Shown in pieces: positions 1 through 7,369 of a DNA stretch of 36,685 nt. Origin of the DNA: Microlunatus antarcticus (GTDB taxonomy: Bacteria > Actinomycetota > Actinomycetes > Propionibacteriales > Propionibacteriaceae). Both the position numbers and the translations under genes were made by a program. The first letter of the stretch is position 1; each line of letters begins with the position of its first letter. A model generated the notes under the pieces. It searched no databases, was not told the origin of the DNA, and saw nothing but the letters and a program-made list of their open reading frames with translations. Where the stretch lies: assembly GCF_014193425.1 (NCBI RefSeq), contig NZ_JACHZG010000005.1, forward strand, positions 1 to 36,685, given 5' to 3'.

Positions 1-2
1 TG

Positions 3-119
3 CCGCTGCTGGTGCTCGCGGTCGTCGCCTCGATCTTCCTGCACGGTGCGATCTTCATCGGCCCCGTCGTCTGGCTGCTCCTGCTGTCCGGCATGGGGCG
101 CCGACCTCACCACCGCTAG
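3..119 (+). CDS. C-terminal end of a membrane protein (partial)
   Basis: Only the last 38 codons are inside the window, entering from the left edge in frame 3 and ending at TAG 117-119. The residues form a hydrophobic run (LLVLAVVASIFLHGAIFIG and VVWLLLLSG) followed by a short basic tail (RRPHHR). This looks like a last transmembrane helix or hairpin with a cytoplasmic tail. Codon use is strongly GC-biased like the rest of the window. It converges on the HAD gene with a gap of only 3 nt. The family cannot be recognised from this fragment. Confidence 0.6.
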   Translation, partial: PLLVLAVVASIFLHGAIFIGPVVWLLLLSGMGRRPHHR

Positions 120-122
120 GCC

Positions 123-935
123 TCAGCCGAACCAGCGCAGCAGCTCGGGGACCAGCCCGCCCTCGTCGAAGGGCACGCTGACGGCGTCCGCCACCGCCCG
201 GACCTCGGGCGGGGCCTCGGGCAGGGCGACGCCCCGACCGGCCCACTGCAGCATCTCGATGTCGTTGCGCCCGTCGCCGGCGGCCAGCACGTCCTCGGCC
301 TTGACCCCGAGGTCGGCGGCGATCTGGGCGAGCGCCGTCGCCTTGTTCACGCCCTCGGGCGCGATGTCGAGCCACGCGCTCCAGCCGACGAAGTAGGTGA
401 CGCCCTGCAGCCCGAGGTGCGAAGCCAGGGCGATGAACTCCTCGACCGAACGCCGCGGGTCCCGCAGGATCACGCGGGTCACCGGCAGCGCGCTGAGCTC
501 CTCGGCGCTCTGCACGACCAGCTCACCGGTGAGGTCGCCCTCGGGGAAGTGGTCGTTCAGGCGGTAGCCGCGCCCGATCTCCTCCACCGCGATGAGCGTC
601 CCGGGAGCGAACTCCTCCACCCGCTCGATCACCTCGCGCGGGTCGAAGGTGATGGCCTGGACGATCTCCTGCGGCGGGTAGGACACGATCACGGCCCCGT
701 TGGAGCAGACGGTGAGGCCGGGCGGCAGCCCGAGCTGCTCGACGAGGTCGACCGTGCTGTGCCAGGAACGTCCGGTGGCCAGCACGACCGGCACGCCGGC
801 GGCGATCACGCGGCCGATCGCGTCGGCCATGGCGGCGGAGAGCATGCCGTCGCGGTCGACCACCGTGCCGTCGACGTCGAGCGCGACCAGGCGCGGTCGC
901 CAGCCGGGGTGCCCCTCGGGCCACGTGGACGTCAT
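123..935 (-). CDS. Cof-type HAD-superfamily phosphatase
   Basis: A 270-aa HAD hydrolase of the Cof/sugar-phosphatase subfamily, likely a cytoplasmic phosphomonoesterase with a C2-type cap. All four HAD motifs are visible: motif I DVDGT (near residue 20), motif II Thr in LATGRS (near 55), motif III Lys in NKATAL (near 197) and motif IV GDGRNDIEML (near 220). Length is normal for the family. It starts 7 nt after the serS stop codon on the same strand, so it is probably translated from the serS message. The substrate cannot be read from the sequence; family members act on sugar phosphates, FMN or pyridoxal phosphate. Confidence 0.85.
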   Translation of the reverse strand: MTSTWPEGHPGWRPRLVALDVDGTVVDRDGMLSAAMADAIGRVIAAGVPVVLATGRSWHSTVDLVEQLGLPPGLTVCSNGAVIVSYPPQEIVQAITFDPREVIERVEEFAPGTLIAVEEIGRGYRLNDHFPEGDLTGELVVQSAEELSALPVTRVILRDPRRSVEEFIALASHLGLQGVTYFVGWSAWLDIAPEGVNKATALAQIAADLGVKAEDVLAAGDGRNDIEMLQWAGRGVALPEAPPEVRAVADAVSVPFDEGGLVPELLRWFG

Positions 936-942
936 CGACGCC

Positions 943-2223
943 TCAGCGCTTCCCGACCGGCACGAGCGCCTCGCGCCCGCCCAGGAACGGTCGCAGCGCG
1001 GCGGGCAGCCGTACGGAGCCGTCGGCCTGCTGGTGGTTCTCCAGGATCATGATGATCGTCCGCGTCATGGCGCACAGCGTGCCGTTGAGCGTCGCCACCG
1101 GCGCCGTCCCGGTCTCGAACTTGGACCGGATGTTCAGGCGCCGGGCCTGGAACTGGGTGCAGTTCGACGTCGACGTGATCTCGCGGTAGCGCGACTGCGT
1201 CGGCAGCCAGCCGTAGCAGTCGTACTTGCGCGCGGCGCTCAGCCCGAGGTCGCCGCCCGCCAGCTCGAGCACCTGGTAGGGGATCTCGAGCGCGTCGATG
1301 AACTCCTTCTCCCAGCCCAGCAGGCGCTGGTGCTCCGCGTCGGCGTCCTCCGGCGCGCAGTAGACGAACATCTCGACCTTGTCGAACCAGTGCACCCGGA
1401 AGATCCCGCGGGTGTCCTTGCCGTACGAGCCGGCCTCGCGCCGGTAGCTCGGGCTGTAGCCGGCGTAGCGCAGCGGCAGGGATGCGGCGTCGAGCACCTC
1501 GTCGGAGTGGTACGCCGCGAGCGGCACCTCGGCGGTGCCCACGAGGTAGAGGTCGTCCTCCTCCAGGTGGTAGACGTCCTGCGCGGCCTGGCCCAGGAAG
1601 CCGGTGCCGGCCATCGCGGACGGCTTGACCAGCGCGGGCGGGATCATCGCGGTGAAGCCGTTGCGCAGCGCGGTGCTCATCGCGAGGTTCAGCAGGGCGA
1701 GCTCGAGCTCAGCCCCCTGCCCGGTGAGGAAGTAGAAGCGGGAGCCGGACACCTTGGCGCCGCGCTCGACGTCGATCGCGCCGAGCAGCTGACCCAGCTC
1801 GAGGTGGTCACGGGGCTCGAAGCCCTCCACGGCGAAGTCCCGGCGCTCGCCGTGCGTCTCGAGCACGACGTAGTCGTCCTCGCCACCCTCGGGGACCCCC
1901 GGCGCGACGAGGTTGCCGACCTGCTCCACCAGCCCGCCGAAGGCCGTGCCCAGCTCGCCGGCCATCGCCTCGGCCCGCTTGACCAGGTCGGAGAGCTCCT
2001 TGGTCCGCGCCATCAGCGCGACGCGCTCGTCGCCGGTGGCCTTGGGGATCTGGCGCCCGAGGTCCTTCTGCTCGGCCCGCAGCTGCTCGAAGCGCGTGAT
2101 CGCGCCCCGGCGGGCCTCGTCGGCGGCCAGCAGCTGGTCGACGAGCTCGACCGACTCGCCGCGGGCGGCCTGGGAGGCACGGACGCGGTCAGGGTCGGTG
2201 CGCAGCACCTGGACGTCGATCAC
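943..2223 (-). CDS. serS: Seryl-tRNA synthetase
   Basis: A class II aminoacyl-tRNA synthetase of 426 aa, the usual bacterial length, that charges tRNA-Ser in the cytoplasm. The N-terminal third (about residues 25-105) is rich in Arg, Glu, Lys and Leu, as expected for the antiparallel coiled-coil arm that grips the long variable arm of tRNA-Ser. The catalytic core shows motif 2 ([15 protein letters not shown]) and motif 3-region signatures ([18 protein letters not shown]). Start is GTG (protein MIDVQVLR), matching the usual MID start of SerRS, and it lies 6 nt behind a TAGTCT -10 box. The HAD gene follows at once. Confidence 0.97.
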   Translation of the reverse strand: MIDVQVLRTDPDRVRASQAARGESVELVDQLLAADEARRGAITRFEQLRAEQKDLGRQIPKATGDERVALMARTKELSDLVKRAEAMAGELGTAFGGLVEQVGNLVAPGVPEGGEDDYVVLETHGERRDFAVEGFEPRDHLELGQLLGAIDVERGAKVSGSRFYFLTGQGAELELALLNLAMSTALRNGFTAMIPPALVKPSAMAGTGFLGQAAQDVYHLEEDDLYLVGTAEVPLAAYHSDEVLDAASLPLRYAGYSPSYRREAGSYGKDTRGIFRVHWFDKVEMFVYCAPEDADAEHQRLLGWEKEFIDALEIPYQVLELAGGDLGLSAARKYDCYGWLPTQSRYREITSTSNCTQFQARRLNIRSKFETGTAPVATLNGTLCAMTRTIIMILENHQQADGSVRLPAALRPFLGGREALVPVGKR

Positions 2224-2229
2224 CCCGAC

Positions 2230-2235
2230 AGACTA
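2230..2235 (-). promoter_or_regulatory. -10 box for leaderless serS
   Basis: On the minus strand TAGTCT is followed by 6 nt and then the GTG start of serS. That spacing places transcription initiation at or next to the start codon. No Shine-Dalgarno is present. Confidence 0.55.
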
Positions 2236-2340
2236 ACGAGAGCCCTCCCCGAGACGGCGGCCGTTTCCCACGGGGCGAGGGGCTCGGGTGGGCACGTTCG
2301 TGCGTCGGGGTGCTGAGAAGGCCGCGATACTGGACCCACC

Positions 2341-4014
2341 ATGGTCCGCCGCACCCCCTCGCTCTCGGCGGTCTCCGTCGCCGTCGTGCTGGGGCTCGCG
2401 TTCGTCGTGTGGACCGGCCTGGTCCTGGCCTTCCCGCCCGTCGCGCGAGCGGACCGGCTGCTGCTCGCCCCCACGCTGACGCCCGGCTCGGCGCTCGCCC
2501 AGATCAGCGCGGCCTTCTCGCTGCTCACCTACCCCGGCCTCGTCTTCGCCGCCGTCGCGGGGCTGGCCGTCTGGGCCTGGCAGCGCCGGCTGCGGCAGCT
2601 CTGCCTCGCGCTGGTGCTCATGATCGTGCTCGGCTGGGGCGGCTACGGCCTGGTCAAGCTCGCCGTCCGGCGCGCGCGACCCGAGCGGGCCCTCGACGTG
2701 CTCACCGCGACCGGCTACGCGTACCCCTCCGGCCACCTGACCGCGATCGTCTGCGGAACCATCGCGGTGGGCGCGGCGATGGCCGTGTCCCGCCGGCCTG
2801 TCCGCGCCCGCTTCGCCTGGCAGGTGGCCGCGATCGCCATCGTCGCGCTGGTCGCCCTCGACCGCTGGATCACCAGCGCGCACTGGATCTCCGACCTGGT
2901 CGGCGGGGCGCTGTTCGGTGGCCTGGTGGCCACGGTCTCGCTCCTGCTCGCCGGGGTGCACGTGCCGCTGCCGCACGACTTCGTCACCGAGATCGCCCGC
3001 TCGCGGGTGCCGCGGCCCGACGACCACGTGACCCGACGCGCCGCCGTCATCTACAACCCCGCCAAGGTCGTCGACTGGGTGACGTTCCGGCGCCAGGTCG
3101 AGTACGAGCTGAAGACCCGCGGCTGGGAGCGCACCCTGTTCCTGGAGACGACGCCCGAGGACTCCGGGCACGCGATGACCGCGTACGCCGTCCGCGAGGG
3201 CGTCGACCTGGTGCTGGGCGCCGGCGGCGACGGCACCGTCCGCGTCATCTGCTCCGGGCTGGCCGACACGGGGATCCCGTTCGGGCTGATCCCGGCGGGC
3301 ACCGGCAACCTGCTGGCCAAGAACATCGGCATCCCGCTCGACGCCGCCCTCGCCCTCGACGTCGCGCTCGACGGCGAGGACAAGCCGATCGACCTGGTCG
3401 GCCTGACGATCGACGGTCACACCCGCCACACCTTCGCGGTGATGGCGGGCATCGGGGTCGACGCCGCGATCATGGAGAGCACGAACGCCGACCTCAAGAA
3501 GGCGGTCGGCTCGGCCGCCTACTTCGTCGCCGCCGCGCAGAACGCCAACCACAAGGCGCTCCTGACCCGGATCCAGGTCGACGACGGCGAGGTCGTGGAA
3601 CGGCTCGCCCACGTGATCGTCGTCGGGAACGTGGGCTTCCTGCAGGGCAACCTGCCGCTCATCCCCGACGCGCGGCCCGACGACGGGCTGCTGGACGTGC
3701 TGATCGCGTCGCCGGTCACGTTCCGCGACTGGGCCCGGGTCTTCCGCCGCGTCGTCACCCGGCGGCACCGCGAGGACGCCCAGCTCGACCGCTTCACCGG
3801 CCGCAAGGTGACGATCACGGTCGACCGGCGCGACGCGTACCAGCTCGACGGCGACACGGCCGGCGACTGCCGCACGTTGACCGCCGAGGTCCGCCCGGGT
3901 GCGCTGGTCGTCCGCGTGCCGAGGGAGGCGGCGACGCCGCGCGCGACCTCCGCGGAGCTCGTCGAGGTCGGGGCCGCGGCCGAGCCCCAGGACCGGACGC
4001 CCACCGCCGGGTAG
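2341..4014 (+). CDS. PAP2 phosphatase / diacylglycerol-kinase fusion
   Basis: A 557-aa two-domain lipid enzyme. The N-terminal half is a multi-helix membrane PAP2 (phosphatidic-acid/undecaprenyl-PP type) phosphatase with all three motifs: KLAVRRARP (near 106), YPSGH (near 128) and the R-x5-H-x3-D block RWITSAHWISD (near 174). After about residue 230 a soluble DAGK/sphingosine-kinase-like catalytic domain follows, with GGDGT (near 294) and PAGTGN. Such bifunctional PAP2/DAGK proteins are known in actinobacteria. The fusion joins opposite chemistries: lipid phosphate removal and lipid phosphorylation. The start ATG lies 9 nt behind GATACT, and no clear RBS is present. The stop TAG overlaps the next promoter. 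Confidence 0.9.
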   Translation: MVRRTPSLSAVSVAVVLGLAFVVWTGLVLAFPPVARADRLLLAPTLTPGSALAQISAAFSLLTYPGLVFAAVAGLAVWAWQRRLRQLCLALVLMIVLGWGGYGLVKLAVRRARPERALDVLTATGYAYPSGHLTAIVCGTIAVGAAMAVSRRPVRARFAWQVAAIAIVALVALDRWITSAHWISDLVGGALFGGLVATVSLLLAGVHVPLPHDFVTEIARSRVPRPDDHVTRRAAVIYNPAKVVDWVTFRRQVEYELKTRGWERTLFLETTPEDSGHAMTAYAVREGVDLVLGAGGDGTVRVICSGLADTGIPFGLIPAGTGNLLAKNIGIPLDAALALDVALDGEDKPIDLVGLTIDGHTRHTFAVMAGIGVDAAIMESTNADLKKAVGSAAYFVAAAQNANHKALLTRIQVDDGEVVERLAHVIVVGNVGFLQGNLPLIPDARPDDGLLDVLIASPVTFRDWARVFRRVVTRRHREDAQLDRFTGRKVTITVDRRDAYQLDGDTAGDCRTLTAEVRPGALVVRVPREAATPRATSAELVEVGAAAEPQDRTPTAG

Positions 4015-4017
4015 CGT
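4012..4017 (+). promoter_or_regulatory. -10 box overlapping a stop codon, leaderless
   Basis: TAGCGT lies exactly 7 nt before the ATG at 4025. Its first three bases are the TAG stop codon of the preceding PAP2/DAGK gene. Confidence 0.5.
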
Positions 4018-4024
4018 TGCGGGC

Positions 4025-4369
4025 ATGGGTGTCTTCGACAAGGTCCGCGAGTTCGCCGAGCACCTGAGCGAGTCGGACGAGGGTCCCGCCAAGGGCTCCC
4101 CCGCCGCCGCGTCGGGCGGTGGCCTCGGCCGCGGCCCCGGCAGCGAGGGCCAGGACGGCGAGGTGTCGGAGGCCGGTTCGAGCTTCGACGACCCGCAGGC
4201 CGCGTTCGGCGGGGCGGACGCCGTCCCCGCGACGCCGGACGCCACGCCCAGCACGCGCCTCGACACCGGCGGCGAGGACAAGCCGAAGCACGAGGACCAG
4301 CGGTCCGAGAACATCGCCAGCGTGGCCCCGAGCGAGAACGTCCCCGCCTCCGAGCGCGACGACGTCTGA
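4025..4369 (+). CDS. Small acidic, disordered hypothetical protein
   Basis: A 114-aa protein with no recognised domain. The first 20 residues (MGVFDKVREFAEHLSESDEG) could form a short amphipathic helix. The rest is rich in Gly, Ala, Ser, Asp, Glu and Pro, with no hydrophobic core, so it is probably intrinsically disordered. There is no signal peptide or membrane segment. It lies 10 nt after the lipid phosphatase/kinase gene but has its own leaderless-type promoter. Coding potential is supported by GC-rich third positions and a fitting start. Function unknown. Confidence 0.6.
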   Translation: MGVFDKVREFAEHLSESDEGPAKGSPAAASGGGLGRGPGSEGQDGEVSEAGSSFDDPQAAFGGADAVPATPDATPSTRLDTGGEDKPKHEDQRSENIASVAPSENVPASERDDV

Positions 4370-4377
4370 CGGCCTGA

Positions 4378-4394
4378 GGCTCAGCCTCTGAGCC
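4378..4394. terminator. Short hairpin between convergent genes
   Basis: GGCTCA (4378-4383) and TGAGCC (4389-4394) form a perfect 6-bp stem around a 5-nt loop. It lies 8 nt past the stop of the 4025-4369 gene and overlaps the last codons of pheA on the other strand. There is no T-tract, so termination is only plausible. Confidence 0.3.
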
Positions 4395-5313
4395 GCTCCA
4401 GCCAGGAGGACGCGGCCGCGTAGTCCGCGTTCGCGGTGCCGGGGCGGACGTCGGGCGGGACCTCGTCGGCGCGCGGGTAGCTGCCGAGGAACACCACCTC
4501 CGCGCACGTGCGGTAGAGGCCCATCAGCGCCTCGGCCAGGCGGGCGTCGCTGACGTGGCCCTCGGCGTCGACCGAGAAGCAGTAGTCCCCCAGCGTTCGA
4601 CGCGTCGGCCGGGACTCGATCCGGCAGAGGTCGACGCCGCGGCTCGCGAACTGCTCGAGGATCTCGAGCAGCGCGCCGGGGTGGTTCTCCCGCATGAAGA
4701 GCACGAGCGTCGTCTTGTCCGCGCCGGTCGGCTCCCCGACGGGTCCCGGCCGGGTGACGAGCACGAAGCGGGTGACGGCGTCCGGGTTGTCGGCGATGCC
4801 GGAGGCCAGGGCGTCGAGACCGTAGAGCTCGCCGGCCACGACGGCGCAGATCGCGGCGTCGAAGCGCGAGCCCTCGCGGGCGACCTCCGCCGCGGCCGCC
4901 GCCGTGGAACCACCGACCACGACCTCCGCTTCGGGCAGGTGGTCCGCGAGCCAGCGTCGGCACTGGGCCTCGGCGTGCGGGTGGGTCGTGACGAGCCCGA
5001 CGTCGGCGAGCCGGGTCCCGGGCCGGGCGTACAGACCGAACTGGACCGGCAGCAGCACCTCACGCGTGATCACGAGCGGTTCGCCGTACGCGAGGTTGTC
5101 CAGGGTCGCGGTCACCCCGCCCTCGACCGAGTTCTCGATCGGGACCAGCGCGGCCGCCACCTCGCCCTCGCGGACGGCCTGCAGCGCCTGGCCGACGGTC
5201 GCGTACGGGACGGGGTCGGCGGGCGCCGGCGGGTCGAGGGTCAGCAGCGCCTGGTGGGTGAAGGTCCCGACGGGGCCGAAGTAGCCGTACGCGGTCGCAT
5301 CGGGCGCAGGCAC
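4381..5313 (-). CDS. pheA: Prephenate dehydratase
   Basis: A 310-aa monofunctional prephenate dehydratase that converts prephenate to phenylpyruvate in phenylalanine synthesis. The periplasmic-binding-like PDT domain fills about residues 1-190, with GPVGTFTHQAL at the N-terminus, PIENSVEGGV and the catalytic-site TRF motif (AVTRFVLV). A C-terminal ACT domain follows (about 200-280) with the ESRP motif that binds the feedback inhibitor phenylalanine. There is no fused chorismate mutase. The GTG start (MPAPDAT) is 6 nt behind TAGAGT, again a leaderless arrangement. It is convergent with the small acidic protein gene. Confidence 0.95.
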   Translation of the reverse strand: MPAPDATAYGYFGPVGTFTHQALLTLDPPAPADPVPYATVGQALQAVREGEVAAALVPIENSVEGGVTATLDNLAYGEPLVITREVLLPVQFGLYARPGTRLADVGLVTTHPHAEAQCRRWLADHLPEAEVVVGGSTAAAAAEVAREGSRFDAAICAVVAGELYGLDALASGIADNPDAVTRFVLVTRPGPVGEPTGADKTTLVLFMRENHPGALLEILEQFASRGVDLCRIESRPTRRTLGDYCFSVDAEGHVSDARLAEALMGLYRTCAEVVFLGSYPRADEVPPDVRPGTANADYAAASSWLERLRG

Positions 5314-5319
5314 GCGGCG

Positions 5320-5325
5320 ACTCTA
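5320..5325 (-). promoter_or_regulatory. -10 box for leaderless pheA
   Basis: On the minus strand TAGAGT is followed by 6 nt and the GTG start of pheA. Confidence 0.5.
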
Positions 5326-5332
5326 GTGCCGC

Positions 5333-6031
5333 TCAGCGCCGGAGCGAGATCGTGTTCAGCGAGGTGGTGACGGCCTGCACGCCGGCCTTGCCGCCGTCGT
5401 GGGGGTAGTCGGAGAAGAAGGCGACGTGCCGCCCGCTCTCGAGCCGGACGACGACCACGACCAGGCGGTCGTACGGGGTGTCGAGGCCCTTCTTCCTCAC
5501 GTCCACGTTCCCCAGCCGGGAGCCGAAGCGGTCGGCCGGGACCGGCAGCTGGACCCCGCCGGCGGCGACCTTGCTGAGCGAGGGGTTGTCCTCGGCGGAG
5601 TAGAGCTGGTCGACGAGGGTGTCGAAGACGGCCTTCGTCGTCGTGCCCAGGTCCGCCGAGACGAGCGGGTCGTCGACCAGGAGCACGCCGGTCACCGCGC
5701 TCCAGTCGGCCCCGCTGGCGTCGAAGTTGGGGTGCACCTCGAAGCTGCACGCCTCGTACGCGGTGAAGCCCTGCGGCGGGGTCTGGGCGTCGCCGCAGCC
5801 GTACGGGGCCCCGGCCAGGGTCATCGAGAACTCCTGGAACCGGACGGTCCGGTCCTCGTCGACGGTGAAGGTCGACGCCTCCGGGGGTGCGGCCGGCGGG
5901 TCGCGTGGCGGCCCGACCGGGAGCCGGTCGGCGTCGGCGCGGACGACGAGCCCGACCGCGAGCAGCGCGACGACCACCGTGGCCAGGATGGCCAGGACGG
6001 CCACCGGGAGCCGGACGGCGCGCTCGTTCAC
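5333..6031 (-). CDS. Membrane-anchored extracytoplasmic hypothetical protein
   Basis: A 232-aa protein with a single N-terminal hydrophobic segment (about residues 8-29, AVLAILATVVVALLAVGLVV) preceded by Arg, typical of a signal anchor. A Pro-rich linker follows (VGPPRDPPAAPPEA), then a globular domain predicted to lie outside the membrane. That domain contains two Cys (YGCGD and EACSFEV) that could form a disulfide. No family is recognised. It lies upstream of pheA on the same strand with a 19-nt gap but both genes have their own -10 boxes. The GTG start is supported by TATCCT 6 nt upstream. Confidence 0.7.
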   Translation of the reverse strand: MNERAVRLPVAVLAILATVVVALLAVGLVVRADADRLPVGPPRDPPAAPPEASTFTVDEDRTVRFQEFSMTLAGAPYGCGDAQTPPQGFTAYEACSFEVHPNFDASGADWSAVTGVLLVDDPLVSADLGTTTKAVFDTLVDQLYSAEDNPSLSKVAAGGVQLPVPADRFGSRLGNVDVRKKGLDTPYDRLVVVVVRLESGRHVAFFSDYPHDGGKAGVQAVTTSLNTISLRR

Positions 6032-6037
6032 CGGGTC

Positions 6038-6043
6038 AGGATA
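6038..6043 (-). promoter_or_regulatory. -10 box, leaderless arrangement
   Basis: On the minus strand TATCCT is followed by 6 nt and the GTG start of the membrane-anchored protein. Confidence 0.45.
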
Positions 6044-6102
6044 AGGACCCCAGGGTTCGCCCCGGGCCCGTCCGGCTCGACGGGTCCGACGAGACTGAGG
6101 AC

Positions 6103-7137
6103 GTGACCGCCCCCTCCCCCTCGCTCGCGTCCTTCATCGCCGGCCTGCCCAAGGCCGAGCTGCACGTCCACCAGGTCGGATCGGCCTCGCCGCGGATCGT
6201 GGCCCAGCTCGCGGAACGTCACCCCGGCGTCGTGCCCGCCGACCCCGAGGCGCTGGCCGCGTACTTCCAGTTCGACGACTTCGCGCACTTCATCTCGATC
6301 TACCTCTCGGTGGTCAAGCTCGTGGAGACGGCCGAGGACGTCCGCCTGCTGACGTACGAGATCGGCCGTGAGATGGCCGGCCAGCAGATCCGCTACGCCG
6401 AGCTGACGATCACGCCCTACCTCAGCGTGAACGAGCGGCTGCCGGCGGAGGCGTTCCTGGAGGCGATCGAGGACGCGCGGACCGGCGTGGAGCGCGACTT
6501 CGGCGTGCGGCTGCGCTGGATCTTCGACATCCCGGCCGACTTCGGCGTCCCTGCCGCGGAGATGACCGCCTCGATCGCGCTCGACCACCACGTCCCCGGC
6601 CTGGTCGGGCTGGGCATCGGCGGGTCGGAGCAGGGCTTCCCGCGCTCGATGTTCGTCGAGCAGTTCGACCGCGCCCGTGCGTACGGTCTGCACTCCGTCC
6701 CGCACGCGGGTGAGACCACCGGCCCGGCGACGATCTGGGACGCGATCCAGAACCTCGGTGCCGAACGGATCGAGCACGGCATCACCGCGGTCCAGGACCC
6801 GGACCTGATGCGCTACCTCGCCGAGAACGAGATCACCCTCGACGTCTGCCCCACCTCGAACGTCGCGCTCAAGGTCGTCGACGACCTGGCGCAGCACCCG
6901 CTGCCGGCCCTCGTCGCGGCCGGCGTACCGGTGAGCATCAACACCGACGACCCGCCCATGTTCGGCACCGACCTCAACACCGAGTACGCGGTCGCCGCCG
7001 ACCTGCTCGGCCTCGACGAGGCGGGCGTGGCCCGGCTGGCCCGGGCGGCCGTGGACGCCGCGTTCGTGGACGAGGTCTACCGCACCGAGCTGCGCGGCGA
7101 GATCGACGCGTACGTGGCGGGCCGGCAGGGCGCCTGA
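6103..7137 (+). CDS. Adenosine-deaminase-family nucleoside deaminase
   Basis: A 344-aa zinc-dependent amidohydrolase of the adenosine/AMP deaminase family. Metal and catalytic motifs are intact: HVH in AELHVHQVGS (near residue 18), HAGE (near 205), ERIEHGI (near 225) and SINTDDPPMFGTDL (near 278). Classic adenosine deaminases have HLHLEG at the first motif. The HVHQVGSASP and DDPPMFGTDLN forms resemble the Streptomyces group that, from memory, includes 6-aminodeoxyfutalosine deaminases of the futalosine menaquinone pathway. Substrate is therefore uncertain. The GTG at 6103 is chosen because the conserved N-terminus begins about 17 codons later; longer in-frame starts read through the divergent promoter region. 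Confidence 0.88.
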   Translation: MTAPSPSLASFIAGLPKAELHVHQVGSASPRIVAQLAERHPGVVPADPEALAAYFQFDDFAHFISIYLSVVKLVETAEDVRLLTYEIGREMAGQQIRYAELTITPYLSVNERLPAEAFLEAIEDARTGVERDFGVRLRWIFDIPADFGVPAAEMTASIALDHHVPGLVGLGIGGSEQGFPRSMFVEQFDRARAYGLHSVPHAGETTGPATIWDAIQNLGAERIEHGITAVQDPDLMRYLAENEITLDVCPTSNVALKVVDDLAQHPLPALVAAGVPVSINTDDPPMFGTDLNTEYAVAADLLGLDEAGVARLARAAVDAAFVDEVYRTELRGEIDAYVAGRQGA

Positions 7138-7147
7138 GCCCGGGCGA

Positions 7148-7171
7148 CGCTCCCTGAGCCTGTCGAAGGGC
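7148..7171 (+). repeat. Dispersed repeat copy 1
   Basis: The core CCCTGAGCCTGTCGAAGGG matches copies 2 and 3 with one or two differences. It lies 10 nt after the deaminase stop codon in a 232-nt non-coding gap. Confidence 0.8.
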
Positions 7172-7216
7172 TTCGCGCCAACGCTCGTTTAACCCCGTCG
7201 CAGGGTCGCGCACCAG

Positions 7217-7240
7217 CGCTCCCTGAGCTTGTCGAAGGGC
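7217..7240 (+). repeat. Dispersed repeat copy 2 (left arm of inverted pair)
   Basis: The core is CCCTGAGCTTGTCGAAGGG. It is the reverse complement of copy 3 at 23 of 24 positions, with 49 nt between them, so the RNA could fold into a long hairpin that ends both converging transcripts. Confidence 0.85.
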
Positions 7241-7289
7241 CTCGAAGAGGTCGGCGTTGTTCTTTCCGAGGAGCGCCAACCCGTTCCGG

Positions 7290-7313
7290 GCCCTTCGACG
7301 AGCTCAGGGAGCG
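7290..7313 (-). repeat. Dispersed repeat copy 3 (right arm of inverted pair)
   Basis: The core CCCTTCGACGAGCTCAGGG is inverted relative to copies 1 and 2. The motif CCCTTCGACAAGCTCAGGG is a familiar intergenic repeat of high-GC actinobacterial genomes, known to me only as a recurring sequence without an agreed function. Confidence 0.85.
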
Positions 7314-7369
7314 TTCGTGGGCCTCAGGAGCGTTCTCGGGGACTCAGCGAGCGTCCAGTAGCAGCGCTG

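Noticed and set aside
6974-7279. Small ORF with repeated LRQAQGA on the minus strand
   Set aside because: The repeated peptide is only the translation of the dispersed DNA repeats at 7148-7240.
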